Below are positions 28,501 through 42,579 of a stretch of DNA of 64,000 nt, piece by piece. This stretch comes from Alligator mississippiensis (Eukaryota > Chordata > Crocodylia > Alligatoridae), in the NCBI RefSeq assembly GCF_030867095.1, contig NC_081837.1:16696501-16760500 (forward strand), written 5' to 3'. The position numbers and the translations under genes were made by a program. A model generated the notes under the pieces. It was not told the origin of the DNA. It saw nothing but the letters and a program-made list of their open reading frames with translations, and ran no database searches. Every line of letters begins with the position of its first letter. Position 1 is the first letter of the stretch.

Positions 28501-31500
28501 GCTGGGAGCTGGTGAAACCAGAAGAGACAGAGACAGGAGATGGCAAAAGAACAGACAGGAAAGCACTTGAGTGGAGACTGTTCTACCGGCTGCAGAATCT
28601 CTGCTTAAAGGCTGTCATAACACTGCCAGCCACCTGTTCCCACTTATAAGGCATGTGATAAATTAAAGCAGTTTTAGCAATCCTCCCACATACAAAATTG
28701 TGGGGGAACATACCTTGTCCAAAGATCCTTCTGAGAAAGTGCATACACCCTGGCACTTTGTGCCTTACACAAAGGAACATAGTCTTACACAACAAACAGG
28801 AAAGAGAATCCCACTCCAGAAGGTTTTACAAATTATATTTAAATAAGAGGAGGAAGAAAAGGCAACACTTGACACCCAGTCTGGACTAGGACAAGAGTGA
28901 GGACAAAAGGACCAAGCAGAGATTCATGAAGCTGAGAAATGTTTTGATGGTAATGATTGCTGGGACTTCTGTCCACACACTGTGATGATGGAGTGCCGTC
29001 TCAAAAAAGGGTATTATTTGCACTCTGGTTGCTCTGATCTTGGGTATTTACTGAGCTATCTACATTTTAGGGCAAATACCATGTGTATAGAGCAAGTGCC
29101 TTTCCTATGATAGCATATGGTTGTACTGCATCTTCTAGTTACACTGGATGTCAACCACTGAAACAAGCAACAAAGGGACAACGAGCGGCTTCAGGCAGAT
29201 TCTTTCCACTCTGTGTCTTCACTGAGCACTACAGAGACAGAGAAGGGTCTTTATTACCTGTTCCATTGCACAGAACTCTGTGAACAGCAGAGGGCCCCAT
29301 AGGAAATGAATTTGGAGAGGACATCACAATTTTGATGATATATAAGTGAGAATCCTATAGGAGGAAGGAGAAAGAGACCTGGGTTCTCCTTAAGTCAGTA
29401 CCCCTCCATTCTCAGCACGGACAAACGGCAGTGCCAAGCCAGCCTGCCTAGCTAATTGAGTACAGAAAAGGGGCAATAATAAAGGAGCATTTAAGAGGAA
29501 AGGGCCTCAAACAGCTTTTTCTAAACAGATTCTTACTCCTGTATTAAGCAAGGTGGGGACCATTATTAGCTACTGGTTAAATTTCTGCCAAAGAGGCACC
29601 AGATTGTGGTACTTTGTCTCTATCTATTAATATGTGCCTTGTGTGGGTATCATGCCAATAATTCCCACAAATAGCTACATGAGCTCAGCCAAGTTGTAAG
29701 AGGCTGCATGCAAATCTAAAGTCATGGTTTCATGGTACTAAAGGCTAGACTTTCAAAGACCTCATATAGGCACCAAAAGAATCTGTTGTATTTTTCAGGA
29801 GAATGTGTAGGCCAAAGAGCACGCTGAATGAGCTCTTCTGAAAATCTGGGCCCAGTTTTGAATGCTGGGTACTTGCTGATCAGGCCCCAAGAGACTCTCT
29901 TGACCCTAGGAACTGACTTGACTTGAATGCAGCTAATTAGCTCCAAATGCTGAACAATAATATCAATTCCAAATACAGATTGATATCCTGGCCTCAACTA
30001 AAGTGAACCAATCATCACCCAACCAAGCTGAGAGAGCTAGAAGCAGAGATGTAAGTGGTTATGATACCTACACTGACAGACTAAGGCACCAAATGAGGGC
30101 AACAACTATAATGGATTAACAAATGAACCACCTCACTTCATACCGCAAAGATATTTGGTTCAAGCTTCTGTCTAAATCTTCTCTAATCTACTGCTACTCT
30201 GGGCCAAACGTTGAATGGCACTCTATGGCTTTCTGAATTCCACAGTGAACTGAAAATGCTATTGCATAACCTCATTACAGTGTTTCCACACACAGGTCAT
30301 TTGCTGTTTTATTGATTAATTGCAATGTGAAGAAATATTCACTGTTCCTTGGCTTACAGGCGAGAGAGGAGATGATTTCCTAGTCCTTCCCGCTGCAGAT
30401 AATGAACTGCTTGCTAAAAATGATGCCTTTCTGTGGTAACATTTAACAGATGTGTTTTGAATGCTTGCTCAGCAGCCTGGAGCTGACAGCAATAACACAC
30501 TTCCTTCTGGATACTAAATGGAACCATATGGATTGCTGCAGATATCTTTTTCATACATGGCATATGCCAGATACGAAGAGATGAATTCTAACTAAGGTTA
30601 GGGAAAGACTTCCCTGCTCCCTGATAGTCTCACTCCATGTTCTTTGGCTTCAAAGCCAATGATTTATGAATTGGAAGCTTGAACCCACTGGCATCAAATC
30701 TTATCCAGAGAAGATGGAACAAACATATCCAAGAGCGGAAAAGGAGGAAAGGATTGCTCCTTCACCTTAATTAGAAATAATCTCTCTGTATTTATTTCCC
30801 AAATACCTCAATTGCTCTGAGTAGTGGTTGTGAAGTATTGTATATGCTCTACAGCATTCAGTTTTTGTGCCCTTTGCCACACAGATAGCTTTTCACTGGA
30901 ACTGTATTTCACCCCCTTCAATTAGCTCTTCCTAATCTAATGTCTGTTGCAATGATAAAGCAAAAACCATCCAAGCGACAATCTACATGACCAAGGAGAC
31001 CAAGAAGGCCCCAGACCTGTGTGGAATTAAAGTGTGGGGAGTAATCTCCCCCAGAGCCACTGCTCTAATGGAGAGTGCTTGAATTTGGTCCACTTGGGAT
31101 TCAGTTCTCTTCCTGGTTCTATCTGAGATGAATGTGGTATTGAAGAGAGAGTACTTATTTTCTTCCTTATTTTCACTGCTGCTGCATTCAGCATCTTCTT
31201 CTGTCCTTCCCAGAGTACGGAGGATGAAAAACGGGCAAAGGTATCTGCCTGGGAAAAAGTTGAGAGAGATGGATTGCTGGTCTATGGCTGGTGGAACCAG
31301 ACTAATTGAACCCTGACAAACACAGGTGCAATCAATTAGCAAATGGGAAGGAGAGGCAGAGAATCCAGGGACGGCACCCTATGAACCCCCTCCCCTCGCA
31401 AAAATACCTCCCAAGAGGATGACAAGCAGCTGGCTGAGAACTGGCTAATGACTCTTATACTCCTGTGGCTCAGAAGCTGTCTAGTGGTTGTGTTGTCACT

Positions 31501-34500
31501 CAGAGGGATCTCTGTCATGTGTTTTTGCTCTCTCTTCCTAAGACAAAGGGGAAAGGCTAAAGGGTTGATGTTCCTTTTCATTTATTCTAGGCAGGCTAGA
31601 CTAGTTCTCTCTGTCAAGTCCACCCACCTGCTTGGTTTCCAAGACAGCCATGTTAAAAGACTTAAACAGGGACCTAAAACAGATGCAGCCACTAAATTAT
31701 TCGCCCTTTGCTGACGGATTGTGATCCTTTTGCAGACTCCACCTTATAGCCTTATGCCAGACTAAAAACTGTGTTCTTTTCTAAGGAGGCTGAAAACTCT
31801 TGAGGCAACTTGACTTGCAACAGCTAAACCATCCAATTTGTCTACACCAGAGAGAAAAATCACCTTCAGAACTGAGATAACAACAAAAATCAACTGATTA
31901 GCCAGCCTATATTAACCAAGGAAGCTATTCATAGAACCGATGCATAATCCACATTGCTGGCTCCTTTAGATCTCTCTCAACTGGCACATAGCTTGGATTT
32001 GTTCTTTTACCGACATGAGCTACTTATTAAAATGCTCTGCATCATGAAAGCATGTAGTACTGCTATGGAAACACCATCATCAGTGAGGGCATGCGTGGCG
32101 GTGGGTGTGGGACTTGAAACATTACAGAAATTGCCAGTATTTGGCCTCCTGTGTTCAGCAATGGGAGCATCAATTTGTAAAGTGTGGTAAACACTGCATG
32201 GACTGGTGCACAAACAGAAACGAAACACTCCAGATGCATCTATTTATAACTGTGTGTACGTGTGTGTGTCTGCACATTTGTAACAACTTCTGGAATGTAA
32301 CAGGATCAAAAGGATCTTGCTTCCGCTTTCTGGTCTTTAGATACTAAAGACCTACACAGAGGGACTGAGCGAAACAATAACTAGAATGAGAAATAGATTC
32401 CAGACTGTCCTTATGACTCATTAGTTCTGCTGGAGTAAGACCTGGGGTCTGAGACAAGGACCAGAGGCCCTTTGCACTAAAAGGGATGTTCCTTAGAGAA
32501 ACTGAGCAGCCTCACCACTCAGGTAATGGAAAGCCCAGGACCCTGAAGAGCTGGACCCACAAGTAGCAGAATCTCAATGTCCTGCTGGAGGAGGAGATAC
32601 CTAATTGCTGCAGGTAATGACAGAGCGCTGTGCTGGAAAATACCTGTTTAATAAGATATCTTTGTACAGCAATAATGAGGTGCTAGACCAACAGAATGAA
32701 AACAGTGGGCCAAATCCTGAGGGTGCCACATGGGAACTCCAGATACTCAGCACCGCCTCAGGACTTTGCTCCGTGTCGTGAATTACTATTCACTCACTGG
32801 TGGGTGCTGCTTTTCTCTCTGTTCACATGGACAAAGGTTGGAGGAAGTGTAGAGTGGTCTTGGCTCCAGCAGACAGGACCGATATTCAGAGGGGGGCAGG
32901 CCAAGGGGCAGGCCAATTACCCAGATGGCAGCGAAATAACTCTGAACATCCTGCTGGCTGCCACATGTCAAGTCTCAGTGGTACATCCTAGTAGCAGAGG
33001 ACTCAGCTGATGGTCTTGGCACTGTGAATCTGGTGCCAGCTCACTCTCCTTTGGAAAGCCCCTGCCTACCTGGCTGTTGTGTTTATGTTAACCTCATTCC
33101 CTCATCTCTGATTCACAACCTTGGTCAGAGAAACCCAGGCAGTCTCACAGGGCTGGGCAGGGAGAGGCACTTCTCAATATATGTTCTCACATAGCCATGA
33201 GTGTATGTGATGTTCTGCTACCAAAATAGTAGGTGAATCGCCTCGCAGAATAACACAGCGTTTTTGCTTCGAGGGTTTGTTTTCAGAGCACTAGGGCAAT
33301 ACGCTAAGTACTTTAGAATGAGAGACTGACCAAAGAGATGGGACCTAACAGCCTTGCAGATTGGATTGGAGGGGGTCTGACATCCCTGATGGATACACAA
33401 ACACCTCTGTATCGCCTGCCTCCATTCACTCAGTTCACCACAGCTAAAGTTCTTCTCTTGGTCCACTCTCCAATAGCATCCGTCTGTTCTGTATTTGCAC
33501 GCTCAGTCTCACACACATGCATGGGCACTCTTCCTTACTGAGACCATCCCACCAGCTTCCTGACTAATTCCACATCAAAAATTTAAACTCCTCTTCCCTT
33601 TACAAGCTCAGCACAATGGCCCTTGCCCATAGTCTTGCCTCCTAAAAATGCTACTCGTCTTGCAAGGCGAGTTCTAATAAACAATACTGAATTCTTCTTT
33701 AAAAGCTGTAAATGCACAGTTTGCCATCAGACAACTTGGAGGTAAACAGACTGCTTGAACTTTTCTTTGAGCCTAATTTGCATAAAACAAACTTTTCTAC
33801 CCAGGGGAACCTATTACTTCTTTTTATTCTCCTGTGCAATATGAAGTTTCATTTCTACCTGGGAGAATGGGAGAAGTGTTACAATCTATGCATTCTCCTT
33901 TGCCTGAGGAAGGGCAAGCAGGCCCAAAAGCTTGCAAATAAAGACTTTTTTTGCAACTATCTAGTTGGTCTAATAAAAAATATCACCTCTGCCAAGAGTT
34001 CTGCATATGTTTTGGCAGTAGACTGACATGGCTAAAACCTGCATTGTTAAAAGAAAGCCTGTATCTTTTTTCCCCTCCCTCTCTCTTTCTATGAGCTCCT
34101 AAGCAAAATGCTTTCCCTCTGAATCTTCTTCCACAGTCTCCCCTAAAGAAGCAGACTGGGACTGAACTGATGCTGGCTCCTACAAGTGCAGAGCCAGCCA
34201 GCTGCCTCTCTCTAAACCTGCTCCCCCACAAGCAGCCTTTCCCTCCTTCACGAGCCTCTCCTTAGCTCCACTAGATGTTAGCTATGGAGGTGGTCCATGT
34301 GGGAGGTGTCACTTGTGGCGTACAGCAGCAGAGGCTGCTCAAGCTGTGGTGTCTCTCAGCCCCGCTGCTTGAAGTACTGAGCAGTGAGCAAAAGCTGCAG
34401 CCTGGAGGGACGCACAATTGAGCAGGGAGTGACTCATCCTCGTGAAGCTCCCTCCCCAGCTTTTGGACAGGCTGCCAAGGGCAGGGCCTTGCATGCTCCA

Positions 34501-37500
34501 TCCATCCTTTATCCGAGAGAGCACTGCAGAGCTGAGTGTCACCTTCAGATGGAAACCTGGGCCCATCCTCTACCCCATTCACTTAGGACTAGTTTCATGG
34601 AGTGGAGGAACACCTGGGTGTGTCTGCCTCAGAGCCAGTAAACTTTTGCTAAGTCAGATTAACCATGATTTCCATATTAATTCTGCTATAGGCCTTCAAT
34701 GCATCAGAGTACTAAGACAGCACTGACAGACAGGCAGACCCAGATCTGTCCACAGGCCTCTGCTTGTGAAACACCATCCTCCATGAGGGGTCCAATCTGC
34801 AGGGAGGTGGAGAACCTGCTCCAGATTCATCTCACCTTTGCAACCAGGTTGTTGGTAGCTGCTGTTCCCATGATGCCTGGACATTGATGTTAGAACCCAA
34901 CCTGGGGCTGATCCCATTCAGCCCTAAATGAGCAAGGACCTTGCTGCCTGAAAGGACTCCTCTCTCCCCTCTCTCAGGCATAATCAGTGGGGCTGCCAAA
35001 CTAGAGACTCATCCAAGACAAGAACGAGGGAAGGGATAAAAGGATGCTCTCCACAGTAGCTGCTCACTTTTGCAATTCACCCTAACTTCTCTATGCAGGA
35101 AGAGCTACAGTATATTGACTTTCAGCATGTGCTAGAAAGCCCTAAATGTGAGCAACAGAGGGGAACTAGGGTGACTACCACACAGGGCTTCAATACACAT
35201 ACAGCTGCTGGTAACTATTAGTCCAAGGGAGTAAGTCCATTTTTACCATCTTATTGACCAGTGTCTGTTCCTTGTGATGGGAAGAAGGTTATTAATTGCA
35301 TAAAATTAGAGAAGCCAAGGTGGGGGGAAGAATAGAGACTTCAGAGAGATAAAGAGAAGGAGATGGAAGCAAATATCAGAGGGTTTGAGCAGCAACTACC
35401 TTTCTTGGTCAACTTCCTCCCTTCCTTAACTGAGCTGTATTTTTTAGTGGCTCTACACGTGCTGGCAGGTTGTGGCACACAGCTTAGGCGCACAGGAAGT
35501 CCAGTGGCTGACATCAGAATAGCCGTCATGCCTACAAGGGACACGAGATTGACTTGGAGGAAGGAAACAAATGTGGAAATACATTCATTTAGGGAAAAAA
35601 GGAATAGAAATGTTCAAAGAAAAAACCCCAAAAACCTTGATTCCAAGAACTCAAAATCTTTGTAACGTTAATTGACATGAAAGGCGATTTGGGGTTTCAC
35701 TATCCTGGTGAAAGAAGTGGCCTTGGCCCACTGTCATCCTCTAGCTCCATTGCAGCTGCTGGCATGTCACCGGTGTTTGGAATTCAGCTCATTAAAGCAC
35801 TTAAGCACGTGAGCATTCCCACTGGTTTCAATGGGATCACTCACATGAATAACTTTCACCAAAGCACTCAAGCACATGCTTAATCAGAGCCATATTAAAA
35901 ACACAGCATGTGGATGTATTTATTGGATACAGCTTTTACAATGATTTATTAAAAGGTCATTCATTCTCTAAAAGACACAGAGAAAATGGCCAGTTTGGCT
36001 ATATTGAACAAACATGACAACACTGCTCGCAACATAGAAGTCAGAACGATCCTAACGTAACAAAGTGTCCCTAAAACAGATTCCAGAATACTCTCGTCTT
36101 CCTTTCCCCCACTAAGAAGAGAATTGTAGTCTGACAGATACCAGTGGACTAGAACAGTGTTTCTCAACCCGTGGGTCGCGACCCAAAAGTGGGTCATAAG
36201 AATAACGTCAGTTTGCAACCCTTTCATAGAAAAATGGATCAACAAACTTTAAAAATGGATTCCTCCTTTAAAAGAGAAAAACGTGGGAAATGGTGGCTTT
36301 TCCCTTGCAGGCTGGCAGAATTCCAGCCTGCGAGAGGCTGCTTGGGGCCCCCTATGCCCCACACGTACCCCCCTGCCCAACACACTGAGGGCAGGGGGCA
36401 GCGGGTCAGAAGGAGGGGCACTGGCTCAGGACTGGCCATCAATGTTTGCAAATCGGTCCTGGTACAAAAAAGGTTGAGAACCACTGGACTAGAACATTAA
36501 GTCTCCTAGTTGGTATTTCTCGGTATCGTGTGCTGCTTTCCACATCTTTATTCAGATAAGAAAGGAAAGGAAGAACATATAAGATATAAAAATAGATTCA
36601 TTCTTTAACTAGTACAATAAAATACTAAACAGACACACATACACATGCAACTGAAAACAGAATATTATGATGGGAATTGTCAAGTAATCCTAAGTATGGG
36701 CAGGGCTACCAGCTCCACCTAAAAGAGAATGGAATAAGAGGATTATGCCTACACAAAGTAGTGTAGGTGCTACCTAATCAGCATTGCCCCTTTACCAAGA
36801 GCAGCCTTTTGCACATCCTTTGCAACAGCTGTGTTAATATAAATGATACAGTAGCTCTTTCAGCCCTTTCTTTCTACTTAGGGTATGGACTGATGAATGC
36901 ATACCCAAGTGTAATTTGTATTGGTTTTGTTCACTGATATAAATGATGCTGGGATCTGGAGTGGACACAGTCATCCCTGGGTAGCTGCCCCACAGTAGAC
37001 AGCACTTACTGTACCTCATTAGGTGGCAGGGGAGTAGGTATTAGCATGTTTATCTTCACCAAATGATTACCCTCGGATGGACATGGACAGATGATACCTA
37101 AATGGGCATAACTTACACTGGTTCCAGTTTTTCCTGTTTTTTAGGCTAAGTACAGACATTCGGGGGCATTAGGGGGAGGTTGAATCAATTCAAAATGGCT
37201 TCCTGATACCAGGTAAGTCAGAATGTGGGGGAAGACACTAGCAGGGGGGTTAGAGGTCTGCCAGAGGATGGGGAGGAGGCATAACCCATGAGGGATGGTT
37301 AGAGTCAGTGCAACCCACAGGAGGGCCTGGTGCGACCCACAGGTGGGGGGGGTGGCAGGCATGACCTGTAGGTGGGGTGGGGTCCCCCCCAGCAAACCTC
37401 CACCCCCAATCCTCCCACCCCTCCTCCCACTGAGACTTACTTGCTTGGTTCCAGCGGTGATGAATGCTGATCAAACCGGCTGCACCCCAAGCAGCTTGTG

Positions 37501-40500
37501 GGATGGGGGTTGAGAGTGCTGGCTGGTCCGGGTTTAAACTGATTGCCAGTCACCGAGACTGGGTCTGGAAGTGTAAAGTTGGCACCGGAACGAGCTAAGT
37601 TTAAATCGGGCAGCCATTTTGAACCCAATTTAACCTCCCCAAATGTCTGTTCTTAGCCTTAAAGGGTACTTTTACATGAGACTGGGCAAAATTAGCAATG
37701 GCTTGTGCCATCTACCTTTTTTACACAGGTGTAATACTGATTGTGCGGTGTAAACACTTGGTCTGACCAAGCCCTTTGAGTCTGCAGCTGTCTTAAACCC
37801 TTCCAATCTAAAGGTCTAGCCAAAAGCCCACTGAAATGGAAAGACTAGAATTCAACCCAGATTGAACTCTACTCCCTTTCTAATAAAGTGCTACACAGTA
37901 CAAGCAAATAAATAATCAGTATTTGTATCCTTTCTACACAATTGCAAACAGCCATTACAAACAGTTATTCTGCCCAATGCTAGGATGATGAGCATTTTAG
38001 CAATGTATGTCATATTACAACAGTAACAAAAGTGATAAGAAATAAAAGATCCAAAAGGGATAACGAGAGGAAAAAAAAGTCAAAGTTGGAGGGATAAAGG
38101 AGGAAGGGAGTTATTTTAGCAGAAGAATGAAGTCTGATCAGAGATCTAAATGTACAGTAAGCAGGAAGTACACCCACACTTGAGAGACACGAAATGTATT
38201 TGGACCAAGCCTTCAATGATTGTCAAAGTCTACAGGCACTTTTATGAATGCTCCAGGGGTGGGAGGGGGGCTGCGCTTTAAATTACAGCGGCTCTGAGAG
38301 CTGCTGTAATTAAAGTTCCTCCACATCTTGTGCATCAGGGTCCCTGTGCTTAAAACGGATGGCAGGGTGCTTGAACTGAAGCTTGTTCAACAAGCTTCAG
38401 TTCAAGCACCTTCACCACCATTTTTAAGCATGGGGACACTGATACATGAGACACAGGAGGCTGCTGGAGTGCGATAATTGCCACAATCCAACAGACTCAA
38501 ATCAATCGATTAATCGAGTTTGCTCCGATGCACTGAAATTCCAGCGCATCACAACAGCCTCTGCGGTCGTGTCTAGGCACCCTACATTTCCTTTCATTCA
38601 CCTGCTGCTCACCCACAATTGAAAAGGAAAGTCCTTTGAAACTTTGGTGGTTAACAGCTGCAGGCAGAGATAGGATATTGGAAGCCTGTGTTCCCGTTTT
38701 TGGGGCACACTCCACTGTGGTAGACTGCCACCAGAAACACTTTCTGCTAACAGCAAGCGCACCTCTGGGTAAGAAAACATGATAAATAAGGTAGGAAATT
38801 GAGGTAAATCTCTAGTAGCAGTGGGGCTTTGGTAAAACTTTTGTTTTTCAGTGGGTGAAAACATTAGGGTAAACATAGGTCTTGTGAACAGTATAGGGCT
38901 AGATGCTCTACTGGTAGAAACCTAGGTAGCATCACTAAATCTCCAGTGATACCAATTTTCACGTTCTGGCAAGGTTTCTAATGGAGCGGGGGAAGCATAG
39001 AAAAAAATCTAATCTGAACCATCTCTTCTTAATCCCATGATAAAGACAAACTCACAAGATCACTGTGTCCCCTTCAGTTCCAGTGCAAACCAATAATGCT
39101 CAACAACTTTGAAGAAGTACCCTGCATCTGACAAGACCGGACATTAAGTGCTTTTGCAACATCCTAAGAATTTCCACAGAAATATGTACTAATATATTTT
39201 TATTATTAAAGAACATTTGGATCATTTTTCTTCCAACCTTAAACTTAGTCAGAACCATGGCATTGCAAGAACACTAATGTGGGGTGGCTACACATAAGTT
39301 CAACTTATCACTCTGAATTTGTTCATCCTTAAAGCAATAAAAACAGGCATTCTGGGAACTGGAGGGGATTGCATATCTGAGTTCAAAGTCAAAAGGCATC
39401 CCCGAGCTACTATGGGACAACACAGCTACCAACATTTTGATTTGCTTCATCACATTTTTATTAAGTAGCGTAGCTGCATATTGCTAACAACCATGTTTAT
39501 TTCATTTTGAGAGACTTAAAATGGAGCTCATGCTGGAAGATCCACCAATGCAGGGAGTATTTACCCTAAGCATATCTTTATTTTTTGTATTAAAAAATAC
39601 AAACTGCAGACTAGTGCAGTTGAATAACCAAGTTAACAGATTTTTAAAGCCACAAGGGACAATTATGATCCTCTCCAGTTGACCTTCTCCAGAAGACTAG
39701 CCACAGAATTTCAACAAAGCATCTTCAATCTTTCCCAGAAGAATGATTATACCAGCCCACAATTTTGGCCATGAGTGGGGTGTGCCCCTGGCAGCTGGGG
39801 GCGGGGGGGCTGGTACAGCTGTGCTGGCAGTGGCGGAAGCCCAGTGGCGGTAAACTGGGAGCTCCCGCAGACGCCGCTGGCACTGTCACGGCACCTTTGT
39901 GCAAGGGGTGCACTGCCATGCTGAGGGGGTGCACATATACCTGCATGCACCCCCTGTGTCACCCCCAATTTTGGCAACACTCTGAAGCTCCTAGAGTGGA
40001 ATTTTATTTTTCCCAGGATGCCTTATACCTACATTACAAATTAGGAGCCAGAAACACACCTGCCATTTATTTATTTATTCTCTCTCTCATATGTAGTTTT
40101 GAATACAAGAAATCAAGATATGCCTAGGTCAAATATTCCCTGCATTTGTGGAGATATACATCTAGCTACTGATATCTAGATATAATACACATATTGTACA
40201 CGGTGCTGATCTGCTGATCACATGGCACCAGGAACGATTCATCCCATCAGGCAGGAAGATGAGCTGTTAGGTCATTTTCATATCCAGCTTCTGTTATTTT
40301 TTGGGGAAGCCCTGTAGCACATTAATCAAAGGCACAGCAAAATGAAGGGAGACACACTGACAAAACACATCCTTCTGTTGGAGCCAAATCACAGAAATAC
40401 TGTCAGTTAGTACATCACTGTTTAGGCTCTTCTGTGTTTGCCAATAATTGGCCCAGGCAACAGCAGTTTCCTTTGCAATAGGGGTGCACCAATAGAGATT

Positions 40501-42534
40501 TTGGGGGCTGATACCAATATTTACAGAGGCATATCATCCGATATTGATCCAAGATATCCAATACAGCTGTCAACAGGTGGTAAGTCTGGTGGGGGGCGGA
40601 GGCAGATCAACACCCCCGGGATGAGGGAGAGGGCAGGTGATGCCCAGCCGGGGTGTGGGAGGGGGGCATGACGGAGGTACAGCTCGGGGGGGGGGGGGGG
40701 GGGGGGGCTGTGCCCCTGGATCTGCACAGAGTGGGGTAGGCGGCAGCTGCAGGGTGGAGCCGGAGCTGGTGCTGTGCGGGGCTTTTCTTGCTGGGGGCTG
40801 ACTCGAAGCAGGCTCCGATGGCATTGGGAGGAGGCTGAAGCCACCCCAAATTTCACCGCAGCTTCACTCCCAGCCCTGTGACATGTACTGCAGTCCTGGC
40901 TGAACACCCCGCCTCCACCCAAACACCAGGAAGAACGCCCTGCCTCCACTCAAGCACCAGGAAAAGCCGTGGCTGCGCCAGATGGTGTCTTGGAGCTGGG
41001 AGCAGAGCTGCGGCAAAATCTGGGGTGGCTGCAGCCTCCTCCCAGAGCCAGAATCTGCTCCATGCCAGCCCCCGGCAAGAAAAGCCCCGCACAGCGCCGG
41101 CTCCAGCGCACAGATCAAGGGGCACATGCCCCCCTGCCCCTGCTATCCCAGGGTGCAAGCAGCAGCAGGAACAGCCTACAAGCCACACCTCTGTCCTGAC
41201 TCCCCCCCCCCAAATCTTGCCCCACCTGGGCAGCGCCTGCTCCCCACCTCACCGCAGGGGGCATTTATCTGCCCCTCCCTTTCCTCCTTCCCTTTCAACT
41301 TACCAGCTGGAGACAGCTCTCCATGCTGCCTGCTCTGCTCTGTGTTGCGCTGCGGCTGCACACAGTACAGGTTTTTATTGGTCAAATTATCAGCCCCATC
41401 GGGCCGATATCTGATACAGACAATTTTCTTTATATTGGTACCGCTCTGATATTGGACCTATGTATTGGTGCAACTCTACTTAGCAAACTTCTAGCACAAC
41501 AGAGGGAATCTTAGCATTCAGAAATCATCCCTCCAGAAGCTGGGTGTGAGAAGTGACTTGCGAAGCACCTTCTCTACAGAGCAGCTGGCTTTGCTACTAA
41601 AGCCTGTCTTAGTGTAGCAGAAAGCCCCCTTTCCTCTTGCCTGCATTTGCTCTTCCCTCTTTGGATATGTTTCTCTTTTTCTACCTTTTCTTCCTTCCTC
41701 TCTCTTTCACTTTAAGATAAGGAATTGTGTTTTAAAATTTGTGTGTGCGCATTTTGTATCTCCCCTTGTAGTTTGATATTTTTATCTATTTGTGCGCCAT
41801 GGTATTTGTAGCTTATATTTTATACTCCTCACCTTTCAACTTTCAACTGAATGTGTTTAGTTTCATAAGTAAATTATACATTGTAACCATGTTAACAAGG
41901 GCAGGAATCAAACTGCCCTTCCCTGTATCAGGCTGGCCTCTGAAAGAGCGAGTGAATCAGTGATTGAATGTGTAATGTGATTGAATGTGTAACATGGAAG
42001 CAGGCAGCAATTAACACCTGGAAGCTGCAGATCAACCAACGGAAGAACTCAATAGAAGACAATGTAACAACTGGGAAATCTCTAAACATCACTGATCAAG
42101 GGCTAGAAGCCCTGGCCTGAGTTAATCAACGCCAGGGACCAACTTTTGGGCTGAGTATCTCCAGATCAACTGCTCCCAGAGCCCTATTCTAAATTCATCA
42201 ACGGACTCCCAAACTTGCACGTAAAAGCGGACGACCCCTGGGGCTGACAGATGCCGTCCAGCCACAGAGGGGAGGGAAGTCCCATGAGGGTCAATGACCC
42301 CTGGATTGGACAAACCTGAAAACTGGGGAGTCACCAAAGTCTGCCAAGGACAGATAAAAGGCAGTGAAAAGTGACCCTCAGGGGCGCCCTCTTGATCTCC
42401 AACTCGACCAGACCTGTCCAGCCAGAAGGACCAGCCGGCGATCCCCTTCTGGAAGATAACACCACGCTGAAAGAAGCCTCAACAACAGACTCCAGCGCTT
42501 GTAGGATAGGTATACCTGACTCTGTAGCCTGCTA

Positions 42535-42579
<45 letters not shown>

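Larger units (their letters stand above)
18986..35399 (-). other. DTX2: 16.4-kb DTX2 intron
   Basis: A phase-1 intron. Besides the candidate exon 20813-20857 it contains CR1-type fragments (19195-19300, 23090-24918, 26394-27346), an L2/MIR-like piece (25370-25475) and a hAT-like terminal repeat (33880-34050). The stretches 19301-23089 (outside the candidate exon), 27347-33879 and 34051-35399 show nothing I can name. Confidence 0.7.

Noticed and set aside
40920-41300. GC-rich region resembling a CpG island or promoter
   Set aside because: The GC richness belongs to the foldback transposon core and no gene start is nearby.
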